A stretch of 64,000 nucleotides of DNA from Arthrobacter sp042667405. Its GTDB lineage: Bacteria > Actinomycetota > Actinomycetes > Actinomycetales > Micrococcaceae. Shown piece by piece: positions 8,217 through 17,143 of this stretch; the first letter of the stretch is position 1, and every line of letters begins with the position of its first letter. The notes beneath the pieces are model-generated. The model saw only the letters and a program-made list of their open reading frames with translations, was not told the origin of the DNA and ran no database searches. The position numbers and the translations under genes were made by a program. Location: assembly GCF_042667405.1 (NCBI RefSeq), contig NZ_JBHVAL010000007.1, positions 133,987 through 197,986 of the forward strand, written 5' to 3'.

Positions 8217-10682
8217 CTAGAAGTCTCTATCCAAGGCGCCTGGCTCAGTGAGCGGAGCGAGTGAGCAAGCAGCTCCCGAGAGGGACGTAACGGCGGCCGT
8301 CGGAGTCCAGATCATGGCGGCAGCAGCCCCCGCCGTTCGAACACCGGATCCCCCGCTGGCCGCGGTGCCCAGCACCAATGTGACCACAGTCCGCGGTGCG
8401 CCGGCTACCGTCTCCGTGCTGGCCGTCATGTTGGCGTTGAAGATGACGGTCTTACGGCTCTTGACGAAGTTCTGCTTTAGGTTCACAGACCCCAGATTCA
8501 CGCTGCTACCGGTCCTCTGGACATCCAAAACGTCCTGCGAGTTCCCCAGCCCCAGTACGTTGCCATCCCGGAGACGAACGGTTACCGGCAGGGACGCCCC
8601 CGACCAGCCGGGAGTGACCGTAGCCAGGTTGACCTGCTGGCTGTACACAAAGCTTAGGGAATCTCCGGCCTCCAGCCTTCCCTGGGTGAGCCCGCCGTTG
8701 TTGGCACGGATGTCCGCCGCACGGAGCGGGCTGTTGTCCACCCTTCGCGATGCCACCGTGGATGAAATGGTGTCCTTGGCGTTGCGGTCCGTCAACACGG
8801 CCCTGAGATCGTACAGCCCATCCGCACTTGCGACCGTGTTCCAGTTGCAGGCGTAGGGAGTGGCGGCCAGAGTGCAGAGCGTGCTCCAAGTGGTTGTGCC
8901 GGCAGGGGCTGCCTGGATCTTGACGGAAGCCACCCCGGCCGTTGAGTTCGCGGCCGCCGTCAGAGGCACGGTCCCCGTCAGGTACGCCCCGGGATCCTCC
9001 AAGGACACCGATGCGACCGTGTTGTCCACGGTCCTGCTGACGGCAGCGGAGGTGGTGCTGTTCCCTGCCGCGTCAAGGCTGACCGCGCGGAAGGAGTAAC
9101 CCCCATCGGCCACCCCTGTGGTGTCGAAACGGCAGGAATAGGGGCTGTCAGTGACGGTGCACGCCGTACTCCAGGTGCTGGCCCCGGTGCGCGCATATTG
9201 CAGGCTGACCTGGGCAACGCCCGAGTGTGCATCGGTGCTGGTTGCCGCCAGGGTCCGGACACCACTGAGCGGTGTTCCCGGGTCCGTAAGGGCAACAGTG
9301 GGGGCAAGATTGTCGACGGTGATATCCGTAACGACTGCCGAGTACGTAGTTGTCAGGCCGGATACGGCCACGGCCCTGAGATCGTAGCTTTCATTGGCCA
9401 CAAGCGCAGTGTTCCACGTGCAGCTGTAAGGGGCCAGGATGCTGGGGCAGGCAATGTTCCACTTGTTCGCCCCGGCCACCGAGTACTCCACCCGTACCGT
9501 GTAAATCGAGTTTCCAGCGCCAAGCAGCGTGGTGGAAAGCGGCACGTTGCCCCGGATGGCTTCGGCCGGGCTGGCAAGGACCACCAGCAGGTTATTGGCG
9601 ACGGTCGTGCTGCGGAGAGCGGTCACCGAGGCGAGTCCGGCATTATCCGTGGCACGCGCACGTAGGCTGTAGCCGCCGTCGGGCCCCGCTTTGGTGTTCC
9701 ACTGGCATGTAACCGCCGCACTGGGAGCGGAGCAGATATTCGTCCAGGCGGACGCCCCATCGCGGAGGTATTCGACGTCGATACTTCTGATGCCGGATTC
9801 GGCGTCCTGCGCTGTGGCCGGGAGGGCAACGGTGTCCTTGACGGAAGTGCCTGGATCAGCCAAGGACACTGTTGGGGGATTCCAGTCTGGTGCCGCCGCC
9901 CATTTGTTACCGGAGGTGGACGTGGCGGAGGTGAAGGCGGCAGCGGAAGTACCCGCAGTTGCGCCGAGAACCACCAGGACCGCGATCAGCGCGGCCAGCA
10001 CGAACGCAGCCACGGCTTTGACACGCGGATTCGCCCAGAGGGCCGGCAGGGCGATCGCTGCCGGGCGCCCTGTGGAAGGCCGCCGTCGGGCTTTATGTCC
10101 GTCCCGCTGCGGCCGTGCCGCGCCATCAACGGACGAGCCGCCCAGGTAAATCGCACACACCACGGCCAGGAGCGTGCCCACCGACCACACGGCGAGCTGC
10201 GGCAGTGTCCCATGCGTCAACCACAGTCCCGGCAGACCGACCATGGGCACCAACAGCCGGGCTCGGCCGGTGATCTGTTCCCGCTCCATGGGCGTGCTGT
10301 CGACGTCCGAGTTGGCGTCGCCGGCAGTGATGTAACTGCCGTCGTCGTTGGCCCCGACGATGCGGTGGAGCCGCGTCTTTTCGGTCCCGTCCGGCTCCGC
10401 CTCGGCCGGACTCAGGAACTCCACCACACCGCCCACAGGTACAGGCTCGGCGTCCGTGAGTTTGGACGAGAGGACCACATCACCGGGGCTGATGTGCGGC
10501 TCCATGGAGCCACTTTGAACCACGCTTCCGCCCCATCCCAGCAACGCAGGGAACAGGGCGATCACCGCCAAGCTCAGGGAGATGCCCAGGTAGACCCGGG
10601 CAACGATGCCCACGACGAAAGGCACCCATCCTTCAGCGGAGAACAGGGCCTGTGCGGCGCTGTCCTTATGGTCCAAGCTCAC
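8217..10682 (-). CDS. SipW-like signal peptidase I fused to a four-repeat Ig-like exoprotein
   Basis: An 821-residue protein in two parts. Residues of about 1-190 are an S26B (SipW/ER-type) signal peptidase: a membrane segment about 24-48, the nucleophile Ser59 in SGSMEP, His106 in RLHRIVG replacing the bacterial Lys, GDANSDVD at about 121-128, and a second membrane segment about 160-182. A second hydrophobic stretch (about 221-245) is followed by AAAFTSATSTSGNKW, which looks like a SipW-dependent signal peptide. Next come four Ig-like repeats of about 90 residues with a conserved Cys pair (pattern W..C....YSC.W.T....G.Y.LRA), then a unique C-terminal domain. Start GTG has only a weak ribosome site. 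It follows the SipW-type substrate gene by 27 bases. Confidence 0.85.
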   Translation of the reverse strand: MSLDHKDSAAQALFSAEGWVPFVVGIVARVYLGISLSLAVIALFPALLGWGGSVVQSGSMEPHISPGDVVLSSKLTDAEPVPVGGVVEFLSPAEAEPDGTEKTRLHRIVGANDDGSYITAGDANSDVDSTPMEREQITGRARLLVPMVGLPGLWLTHGTLPQLAVWSVGTLLAVVCAIYLGGSSVDGAARPQRDGHKARRRPSTGRPAAIALPALWANPRVKAVAAFVLAALIAVLVVLGATAGTSAAAFTSATSTSGNKWAAAPDWNPPTVSLADPGTSVKDTVALPATAQDAESGIRSIDVEYLRDGASAWTNICSAPSAAVTCQWNTKAGPDGGYSLRARATDNAGLASVTALRSTTVANNLLVVLASPAEAIRGNVPLSTTLLGAGNSIYTVRVEYSVAGANKWNIACPSILAPYSCTWNTALVANESYDLRAVAVSGLTTTYSAVVTDITVDNLAPTVALTDPGTPLSGVRTLAATSTDAHSGVAQVSLQYARTGASTWSTACTVTDSPYSCRFDTTGVADGGYSFRAVSLDAAGNSTTSAAVSRTVDNTVASVSLEDPGAYLTGTVPLTAAANSTAGVASVKIQAAPAGTTTWSTLCTLAATPYACNWNTVASADGLYDLRAVLTDRNAKDTISSTVASRRVDNSPLRAADIRANNGGLTQGRLEAGDSLSFVYSQQVNLATVTPGWSGASLPVTVRLRDGNVLGLGNSQDVLDVQRTGSSVNLGSVNLKQNFVKSRKTVIFNANMTASTETVAGAPRTVVTLVLGTAASGGSGVRTAGAAAAMIWTPTAAVTSLSGAACSLAPLTEPGALDRDF

Positions 10683-10709
10683 GATTCAGTGATGGGTCCC
10701 GTCGTACGG

Positions 10710-11333
10710 CTACGGGGTAGGTGCGGTGTCCGACTGCAGCTCCCACACGAGGTCAAGCCCCACCCTGGCGCCCTGCAGCGCATTCACCTGGTCCTGGGTC
10801 AAACCCGTGGTGTCGAAACGCCACGTGCCCCGGTAGCTTTGAGTCTCCCCCGGAGTGCCCGTGGTATCCCAGATTGAACCACCGGTGGCATAGTCGCGGC
10901 TGTTCGCTGCCAGGGTGGAAAGAGGCAGCTCCGGAACCGTGTTGGCCGTGGGAGTGAAGCCGGTGCAATCGTTGAACGACCCTCCCGTGCCCTGCTCCAG
11001 GTCGAAGAAGATGCGGTTTTCCAGACCCCTGTCCGCAATCAGGTTCTGCGTATAAGCACGCACTTCGCCCGGCACATTGGAATTCGACGTCACCACGATG
11101 CACTTCTGGCCCGTCTGCCCCGGAACGATGTTCTCCACCGTGAATGCTGCGGCGCCAAGGTCGTCATCTGTCAGTGTGACGCTGCCGGTGCTCCATGAGC
11201 TTCCAGAGTTGCGCGTGGTGGCCGTGAAGGCGGCCTGCGAGCCTTGCCACACCATGGCCCCGGCAATGAGGACAGCGACAGGACCTGCGGTAAAAGCTGC
11301 GATGGCCCTGGTACGGGAGGAAGGGGATTTCAT
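10710..11333 (-). CDS. SipW-dependent-type secreted protein (TasA/camelysin-like)
   Basis: A 207-residue exported protein. The N-terminus MKSPSSRTRAIAAFTAG... has a long hydrophobic core and the segment GSQAAFTATTRNSGSSW, the signature of SipW-dependent signal peptides. The mature part is beta-rich with a Cys pair (QKCIVV and FNDCTGF). Bacillus relatives form biofilm fibres or are surface metalloproteases; no protease motif is seen here. The internal ATG at 11333 is chosen because AAAGGAA lies upstream and the signal peptide starts correctly; the longer frame (11414) is less likely. It is first in the operon with the fused signal peptidase. Confidence 0.8.
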   Translation of the reverse strand: MKSPSSRTRAIAAFTAGPVAVLIAGAMVWQGSQAAFTATTRNSGSSWSTGSVTLTDDDLGAAAFTVENIVPGQTGQKCIVVTSNSNVPGEVRAYTQNLIADRGLENRIFFDLEQGTGGSFNDCTGFTPTANTVPELPLSTLAANSRDYATGGSIWDTTGTPGETQSYRGTWRFDTTGLTQDQVNALQGARVGLDLVWELQSDTAPTP

Positions 11334-11447
11334 TGAATGATTCCTTTGCTTGAGACCATTAAGAGGCCGCACGCAAGGGAAGCATCGAAACCAGGCACCC
11401 CATTTGCTGCGCAACGACGAGTTCAGGCTAGCGCAATGAAGAAGATC

Positions 11448-11476
11448 TATCTACAAGAAAGTCATGTAATTGACAA
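11448..11476 (-). promoter_or_regulatory. Predicted sigma-70 promoter of the SipW locus
   Basis: On the minus strand TTGTCA (11476-11471) and TAGATA (11453-11448) are spaced by 17 bases. This would give a leader of about 108 bases before the ATG at 11333. Three near copies of GTCATGTRA lie in and upstream of the -35 region (11461-11501) and could be regulator sites. Confidence 0.5.
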
Positions 11477-11510
11477 AAAAGTAATGTGACTTGTCATGTG
11501 ATGCACGCAG

Positions 11511-12554
11511 CTACTGATACCGAAGGCTCAAAAGCAGGGACTTCAACTGCTGGTATTGCGTGGTTCCCATCCAGGCCTTTGCAGCTTCGGGGGTGGCGAA
11601 GATCGGTTGCTTCTCGTAGTCGAAAATGACGCGTGCGGCCATGATCCCGTTCGGCATTTTGATCTGGTTGGTTCCCGAGCCGGTCAAGCCTGAGCCCAGC
11701 TGCGAGCTGCGACGGACATCCATCGAGTAGTGCGGGGTCTGGTCCTCCAAGGCAGCCGCAGGATCCTGGCCGGGCTCAACCATCTGGGCTCCCACATCCG
11801 AGAAGAACCCGAACTGCACCAGGTCATCCGGCGCATCCGAAGCCATGATCTCCGTGACTGGAGCCTGGTCAAAGACCGTCCTTTTTACGAACGCGCCCGT
11901 ACCGTCGCCATAGAATCCGCTGTACACGTAGGCAACGGGCGTCCCGGCGCTGTCCATGACAGTGGCCCCCTGCGAAGCCGCTTTCGTTTCCTCTGACAGG
12001 TATGGACCCTGCTCCGTCTTAACGCTCCATCCAACCGGGTAGCTGAAGGAGAGGTGTCCATCGGGGAACGTGTAGCTCTGGACTTGGGCAGCATGCGGCA
12101 GAGTCGTTGTCGAAATGGGCGTTGGGGCCGCCACTGGGACTGTAGCGACCGGCGTGGAGGTGGGCTGGGGCGTTGCAACTGCTGTGGGCGTCGCTGCAGG
12201 ACTGGCGGTTGGCGTGGCCGTCGGCGACGGCGGGGCGGACGCTGTGGGCGTGGCTGTGGCGTCGGCGGAAGTCACCGTCGCAGCAGGAGCAGGAGTGGCG
12301 CTGACCGGCCCAAAGTAGGCAGCCACCAGGACGCCGGTTGTCACTGCGGCAGCACCGAGCAGCAATCCCCCGGCAATCTGGAACTTCCGCGCCCTTCGCT
12401 TATCAAGGGCAGTCACATTTGAATGAGAATCCGTGTCACTGAATACAGTGGTCCCGGACAGGATTCTGTGGAGCGCTTCATCACCCTTCGGCTCCGGAGC
12501 ATCATCCATATCCCACGGGTCAATCGCTGAAATTTGGTTCTTGATAGGATCCAT
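11511..12554 (-). CDS. Membrane protein paired with ECF sigma factor, possible anti-sigma factor
   Basis: A 347-residue protein. Residues 1-60 are cytoplasmic and acidic (DPWDMDDAPEPKGDEALHRIL), followed by one membrane segment at about 63-84. Next is a Pro/Thr/Ala-rich linker (about 88-150) and an extracytoplasmic domain with YTFPDGHLSFSYPVGW. The layout, and a start only 5 bases after the sigma factor stop, suggest an anti-sigma factor or sensor. The classical zinc-binding HxxxCxxC is absent. Start ATG 12554 is chosen over 12665, which would lie inside the sigma gene. Confidence 0.65.
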   Translation of the reverse strand: MDPIKNQISAIDPWDMDDAPEPKGDEALHRILSGTTVFSDTDSHSNVTALDKRRARKFQIAGGLLLGAAAVTTGVLVAAYFGPVSATPAPAATVTSADATATPTASAPPSPTATPTASPAATPTAVATPQPTSTPVATVPVAAPTPISTTTLPHAAQVQSYTFPDGHLSFSYPVGWSVKTEQGPYLSEETKAASQGATVMDSAGTPVAYVYSGFYGDGTGAFVKRTVFDQAPVTEIMASDAPDDLVQFGFFSDVGAQMVEPGQDPAAALEDQTPHYSMDVRRSSQLGSGLTGSGTNQIKMPNGIMAARVIFDYEKQPIFATPEAAKAWMGTTQYQQLKSLLLSLRYQ

Positions 12555-12559
12555 GATCT

Positions 12560-13069
12560 TCAGGCCCCCAACTTCTGTGTAGTAAATTCGACTCCCGCAG
12601 GCATCTGTTTGCGGAAAGCTGTGCGTGCGCGGTGCAGGCGGACCTTCGCCGCTGATTCGCTGCATTGCAGGACTCCGGCAATCTCAGCTGTGCTCAAGTC
12701 ATCCCAATAGGCGAGCTGCAGGATTTCACGGTCCTGTTCCCGCATTCGCATCAAAGCGTCCTGTACCACGACGTTTTCGGAGTCATCACCAAAGCGCTGG
12801 ACCGCCGTCGTGCGAAGCTTTTCCTGCAGGGCGAGTCGTCTATCGCGGCTCCGGTACGCATTCCCCACCAGGTTGCGGGCAACCGTCAGAAGGTACGGAA
12901 GTTCCGGAGTGGACTCGTCGGTCCATTTTTGCCACACCACGCGGAAAACGTCCGCGGCGATCTCTTCGGCTATCTCCGCCGATTCAACCCTTCGGCGAAC
13001 AAACTTGAATACGGCTGGATAGCTGTCTTTGTGAATGGCGATGAACGCCAATTCGCGCTCGGAAAGCAC
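12560..13069 (-). CDS. RNA polymerase ECF sigma factor
   Basis: A 169-residue sigma-70 family protein with region 2 at about 10-75 (EEIAADVFRVVWQKW) and region 4 at about 112-160 (REILQLAYWDDLSTAEIAGVLQCSESAAKVRLHRAR). Its size matches ECF factors with only regions 2 and 4. The membrane protein gene follows within 5 bases and the SipW locus lies directly beyond, so this sigma may control envelope or secretion functions. The target promoter is unknown. Confidence 0.88.
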   Translation of the reverse strand: MLSERELAFIAIHKDSYPAVFKFVRRRVESAEIAEEIAADVFRVVWQKWTDESTPELPYLLTVARNLVGNAYRSRDRRLALQEKLRTTAVQRFGDDSENVVVQDALMRMREQDREILQLAYWDDLSTAEIAGVLQCSESAAKVRLHRARTAFRKQMPAGVEFTTQKLGA

Positions 13070-13173
13070 GATTTTCCCCCTGAAATATAGAGCCCGAACC
13101 TGCAGGATACTTGTCTAGTTTCCGGCTCAGGCCCGATGGTTACAGGGAGCGGGAAATTTTTGTGGGTGTCTGC

Positions 13174-14229
13174 CTATGCCGCGTGCCGCAGCGCCCGCCC
13201 GCGCCGTCCGCGCCAGGCAGACACACCCCACACGATCACGAACAACGCCACGAGGATCAAGCCGGCATCGCCCAGGTCGATTCCGCCGAGCCAGGTTGTC
13301 AGAGGATCATTCAGTCCGAAAGCGGCGTTGAGGAAGCCGCCAAGCGTAATCACGGAAATGAACAGTGCCGAAACTGCCGAGATGCCTGTAACGACGGCGT
13401 TGAAGCCGAGTTTCCGCCGGGGATTGTGTATGGCGGATTTGTACATTTTCATCATGGCAACCCCGTTGATGGAGTCGCACAGTGTCATGGCTGCCGCGAA
13501 CGCCAGCGGCAGGGCCATCAGGGCGAGCGGCGAAACGCCGGCGAGTGACGCCGTCGTCGTGATGACCAGCAGCCCGATGGTGGTGGCGGTATCGAAACCC
13601 AGGCCGAACAGGAAACCGATCACGTAGATGTTCCTGGGCCGCTCCACCTTGGACAGGGGCTTTGCCAGCAGCCGGGCCACAAAACCTTTGGCTTCGAGGT
13701 CTTCAGGGTGCAACTCACCGCCACCCTGCACTTTCCGGTAGACCTGCGTGGCACGGATGAATGCGGAGCCGTTGAACAGGCCCATCGCCAGCAGGAAGAG
13801 GCCGGAAACCCCGCTGCCGATCAGGCCCAGCACCATGTTGCCGGTGGTGCCGTCCTCCATGAACTGCCCGATCAGCGTGGCCCCTGCAACCACCAGCAGC
13901 CCGGCCAGGATCACCACGGAACTGTGCCCCAGACTGAACGCGAACCCAACGCTCACCGGGTCCTTCCGCTGGGCTACGAACTTGCGCGTCGAGTTGTCGA
14001 TGGCCGCGATGTGGTCCCAGTCGTAGCTGTGCTTGATACCCGCCACGTAAGCGGTTACCACCAGCCCGAGCGCCAGCGGTTGGGCGCCGCCCGCGCTTCC
14101 GGCAAGCAAAAGCACGACGGCGGCAAGATGCAATGCGGCCACTGCACCGAAGGTGAACAGCAGGCGCGTCCGGAGGGACAGGGCGTCCCGTTCGCGGTAC
14201 ATGGTGGCGAACTCGGTCAACGCAGTCAT
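13174..14229 (-). CDS. Nickel/cobalt transporter, NiCoT (HoxN/HupN/NixA) family
   Basis: A 351-residue inner-membrane protein with about eight hydrophobic segments. The diagnostic HX4DH motif is HSYDWDH near residue 67, and LGHSSVV and LGFDTATTIG match the other family motifs. NiCoT permeases import Ni(II) or Co(II). It follows ureD with a 1-base overlap (TGATG), so it belongs to the urease operon and supplies nickel for urease activation. The C-terminus ends RGRRGRALRHAA. Confidence 0.92.
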   Translation of the reverse strand: MTALTEFATMYRERDALSLRTRLLFTFGAVAALHLAAVVLLLAGSAGGAQPLALGLVVTAYVAGIKHSYDWDHIAAIDNSTRKFVAQRKDPVSVGFAFSLGHSSVVILAGLLVVAGATLIGQFMEDGTTGNMVLGLIGSGVSGLFLLAMGLFNGSAFIRATQVYRKVQGGGELHPEDLEAKGFVARLLAKPLSKVERPRNIYVIGFLFGLGFDTATTIGLLVITTTASLAGVSPLALMALPLAFAAAMTLCDSINGVAMMKMYKSAIHNPRRKLGFNAVVTGISAVSALFISVITLGGFLNAAFGLNDPLTTWLGGIDLGDAGLILVALFVIVWGVSAWRGRRGRALRHAA

Positions 14230-15226
14230 CAGTATTTCCTCAGGTTCAGGGGCTCCTGCCCGTACCAGCGTTCGCGAAGGAAGTTGGTGCAGGCACCCAG
14301 CAGTGTGTTGAGTTCTTCGGTGCTGTTCGACAACGATCGCAGCACAAGCCCGGTAGTTCCGGCAATAGTCGCGGTCAAAGAAACTCCGGTGTACGCCTCG
14401 AATCCGCGGGTCAGTTCATGCAACTGGTCAGCGAGCCCCTGGTCGACCCGTGGGTCCACCACCACCAGCGACCCCAGATGGCTGAAGCCCTCCATGAACC
14501 CCAGCCCCGTCACATCGTTGAGGGGAGGCCGGATAAGCAGGTTGTCGAGCGCCAGCAGCCGTTCCCCGTTGGCGGCCTGGACGCGGATCTCGTTCCTGAG
14601 CCGAACTTCCTCGTATCGGAACGCCGCGCCGTCGGGCGACCAGCCGGGCGTGATGACTTCGGCCATCACAAAGCACGACGTCGGGTGGAGACTGATGTGC
14701 GAATTCTGCCGGTAGCTCGCCTCACGGTAGGCAATCAACTGGTCGGGAAACAGCTCCAGCCGCGAGCCCTCCCCCAGCCGCACGCTCATCCGTTGCTCGG
14801 CAAAGGAGCCGGGCGTCCGATACACCTTGGTGGCCGACTGCGTGGTGAGGAGCAGGTCAGCCCCGTCCTCAACCTCCACCTCGATGAGGAACAAATCCGC
14901 CCCCAGATACGCCCCACCCGGATTGACCATGACATAACAAACCTGCCCGGATTCATCGAGATAGTGCGGCCTCAAAACCCGCAAAGCCCCCTCATGAAAC
15001 TGCCAAGAAGCCACAGCCCTCCCGGAACTTTGGGCAATGCGCAACCGGAGTTCACCTCGGGGTGACTGGACCGCCGAGGCGGCTGAGCCGGATTTTTGGG
15101 CCGCGGCGTGGCGGGCTCCGCGGGGGGCCCACTGCTGCGAGGGCCCCGACTCGAGCTTGCGAGAGTTGGGAGCAGCTGGGGACGGGCACGACCCAAAATC
15201 CGGCGAAGCCGCCGTCGCAACCAGAC

Positions 15227-15230
<4 letters not shown>
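14229..15230 (-). CDS. ureD: Urease accessory protein UreD
   Basis: UreD binds apo-urease and works with UreF and UreG in nickel insertion. The UreD core begins near GELRLRIAQSSGRAVASWQFHEG at about residue 58 and continues through VNPGGAYLGADLFLIEVEVEDGADLLLTTQSATKVYRTPG to the end. The GTG start overlaps the ureG stop as GTGA. The first 57 residues look unlike UreD and are encoded by a palindromic element (15087-15204) that recurs at 16565. No better in-frame start exists downstream, apart from a GTG within the core. Total length is 333 residues. Confidence 0.88.
15087..15204. repeat. GC-rich palindromic element, copy 1, inside the ureD frame
   Basis: The left end 15087-15115 (GCCGGATTTTTGGGCCGCGG and on) is identical to the left end of copy 2 at 16565-16593. 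The right end 15184-15204 (GGGCACGACCCAAAATCCGG) differs from copy 2 by one base. The two ends pair as an inverted repeat (CCGGATTTTTGGG with CCCAAAATCCGG). About 68 bases separate the ends here, against 11 in copy 2. Confidence 0.8.
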
Positions 15231-15844
<614 letters not shown>

Positions 15845-15857
15845 GTGTCCTCCTGCT

Positions 15858-16529
15858 TTAGCTCATGAACATGCGGGCGCGTTGCCTCTCGTGCCGCATT
15901 TGTGAAATTTCCAGTCCAGGACTTACCGCCCCAAAGTCGTCCCAGCACAGCTGTGCTACAACCTGGATGGCGGCAGCAACGGCGTCGTGCGCGTGGCGAA
16001 GTACCCGCTGCCCGGCGTTCTGCCCCAGCGGTATGGCGCGAACGGCGTTCTGCGTCAGCGAAGTAACCGTGGCGAACAGGTAGGCGCCAAGGGCTTCCTC
16101 AAAGGGAACCCCGAGCGACCGCGCAATGACCCCAAAAGCCAGGGGCTGATGCCCGGAAGCTCCACCTTCACGAACCAACTCCCGGTAGGCATCCAACTCA
16201 CTCGAAGGAAACACTTCCCCGCCAATTTCAAGCAGCCGCCCACCCATCTTCAGCGAAGCCTCCCGCACCTCCCGAGCCAACAGCTGCCCCGAAAGAACAG
16301 AGTCCAACAACCCCACATCCACCCCCTCATAAAGGAAGCGAAGAGCCAACCCATCAGAATAGGTCAACTGCTGCCCCACTAAAGCGGAAAGCCAAACCCC
16401 AAAAGCGACCTCATCCCCAACAAGCCCCCGCTCGATATAGCCCTCAAACCCCAAAGAATGAGCAAACGCCCCCGTAGGCAAAGCCGAGTCGGTCAACTGT
16501 TGAAGAGCAAGCTGATATGTCGCACTCAT
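15858..16529 (-). CDS. ureF: Urease accessory protein UreF
   Basis: A 223-residue all-helical protein with the family's opening pattern LQLTDSALPTGAFAHSLGFE and the conserved C-terminal RAIPLGQNAGQRVL. UreF bridges UreD and UreG in the nickel-loading complex. The ATG at 16529 is the only reasonable start. It is separated from ureE by 132 bases that hold the second copy of the palindromic element, an unusually wide gap for this operon. Confidence 0.93.
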   Translation of the reverse strand: MSATYQLALQQLTDSALPTGAFAHSLGFEGYIERGLVGDEVAFGVWLSALVGQQLTYSDGLALRFLYEGVDVGLLDSVLSGQLLAREVREASLKMGGRLLEIGGEVFPSSELDAYRELVREGGASGHQPLAFGVIARSLGVPFEEALGAYLFATVTSLTQNAVRAIPLGQNAGQRVLRHAHDAVAAAIQVVAQLCWDDFGAVSPGLEISQMRHERQRARMFMS

Positions 16530-16564
16530 CGAGCGCCCTCAAGGGTGAGGAGACAGCCAGCCGC

Positions 16565-16624
16565 GCCGGATTTTTGGGCCGCGGCGTGGCGGGCATCGCG
16601 AAGCGGGCACGGCCCAAAATCCGG
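16565..16624. repeat. GC-rich palindromic element, copy 2, between ureE and ureF
   Basis: A 60-base element with ends CCGGATTTTTGGGCC and GGCCCAAAATCCGG that can fold into a strong hairpin. It shares a 29-base identical left end and a near-identical right end with copy 1 in ureD. It lies in the only large gap of the urease operon. Confidence 0.8.
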
Positions 16625-16661
16625 GGCGGCGCCCCAGCCGCCACAAGTTGCGGGCAAACGC

Positions 16662-17135
16662 TTAGTGCGAGTGCTCGGCATGGCGGAACGGCACCGGCAT
16701 GACCCGTTCTTGCCTGTCGTAGGGGACGCCGACGCTCTTCAGGTAATCCTCGACAGTGTGGTCGTACTGACAAACCATGACCTCGGCCCCGTACTCAGAG
16801 GACGCATCGAAGAACTGTGCCTGCAGGTGCCGGTTGCCGAGCGAATGTGCCACAACACCCATTTCGTGGATGCTTCGCGGCGCGATCACCAGGACGTCGG
16901 TGGGCAGCACGGAGATGACAATGACGTTGTGGTCGTCCGCGGCCAGGATGTCGCCGTCGCGGAGGTCCCCTGAACCGCTTGGGAGCCGGATGCCCAGTTC
17001 CTTGCCGTGGTCGGTGGTGACGCGCTGGATGCGTTTGACCAGTAACGCACTGGGAAGCACCACCTTTTCCTTGTGGTGCCCGGTGAAGTCCCCGGGTTGC
17101 TCGTGCAGGTTGCCCAGGATTTTCTCGATGATCAT
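16662..17135 (-). CDS. ureE: Urease accessory protein UreE, nickel chaperone
   Basis: A 157-residue metallochaperone with the usual N-terminal peptide-binding domain (about 1-75) and a C-terminal ferredoxin-like domain containing GNRHLQAQFF, the UreE signature. It ends RHAEHSH, a short His-containing tail in place of a long His-rich one. It delivers Ni(II) to the UreDFG complex. It lies 8 bases after ureC, and the ATG is preceded by AGGAGCCTGC. Confidence 0.93.
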   Translation of the reverse strand: MIIEKILGNLHEQPGDFTGHHKEKVVLPSALLVKRIQRVTTDHGKELGIRLPSGSGDLRDGDILAADDHNVIVISVLPTDVLVIAPRSIHEMGVVAHSLGNRHLQAQFFDASSEYGAEVMVCQYDHTVEDYLKSVGVPYDRQERVMPVPFRHAEHSH

Positions 17136-17143
17136 GCAGGCTC

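Noticed and set aside
12100..12300. Repetitive tract of GGCGTNGC-type units looking like a simple repeat array
   Set aside because: It is the codon pattern of the Pro/Thr/Ala linker in the membrane protein, not a separate DNA repeat or CRISPR.
12555..12665. Long start for the membrane protein next to the ECF sigma factor
   Set aside because: It would lie inside the sigma factor gene; the ATG at 12554, just after that stop, fits better.
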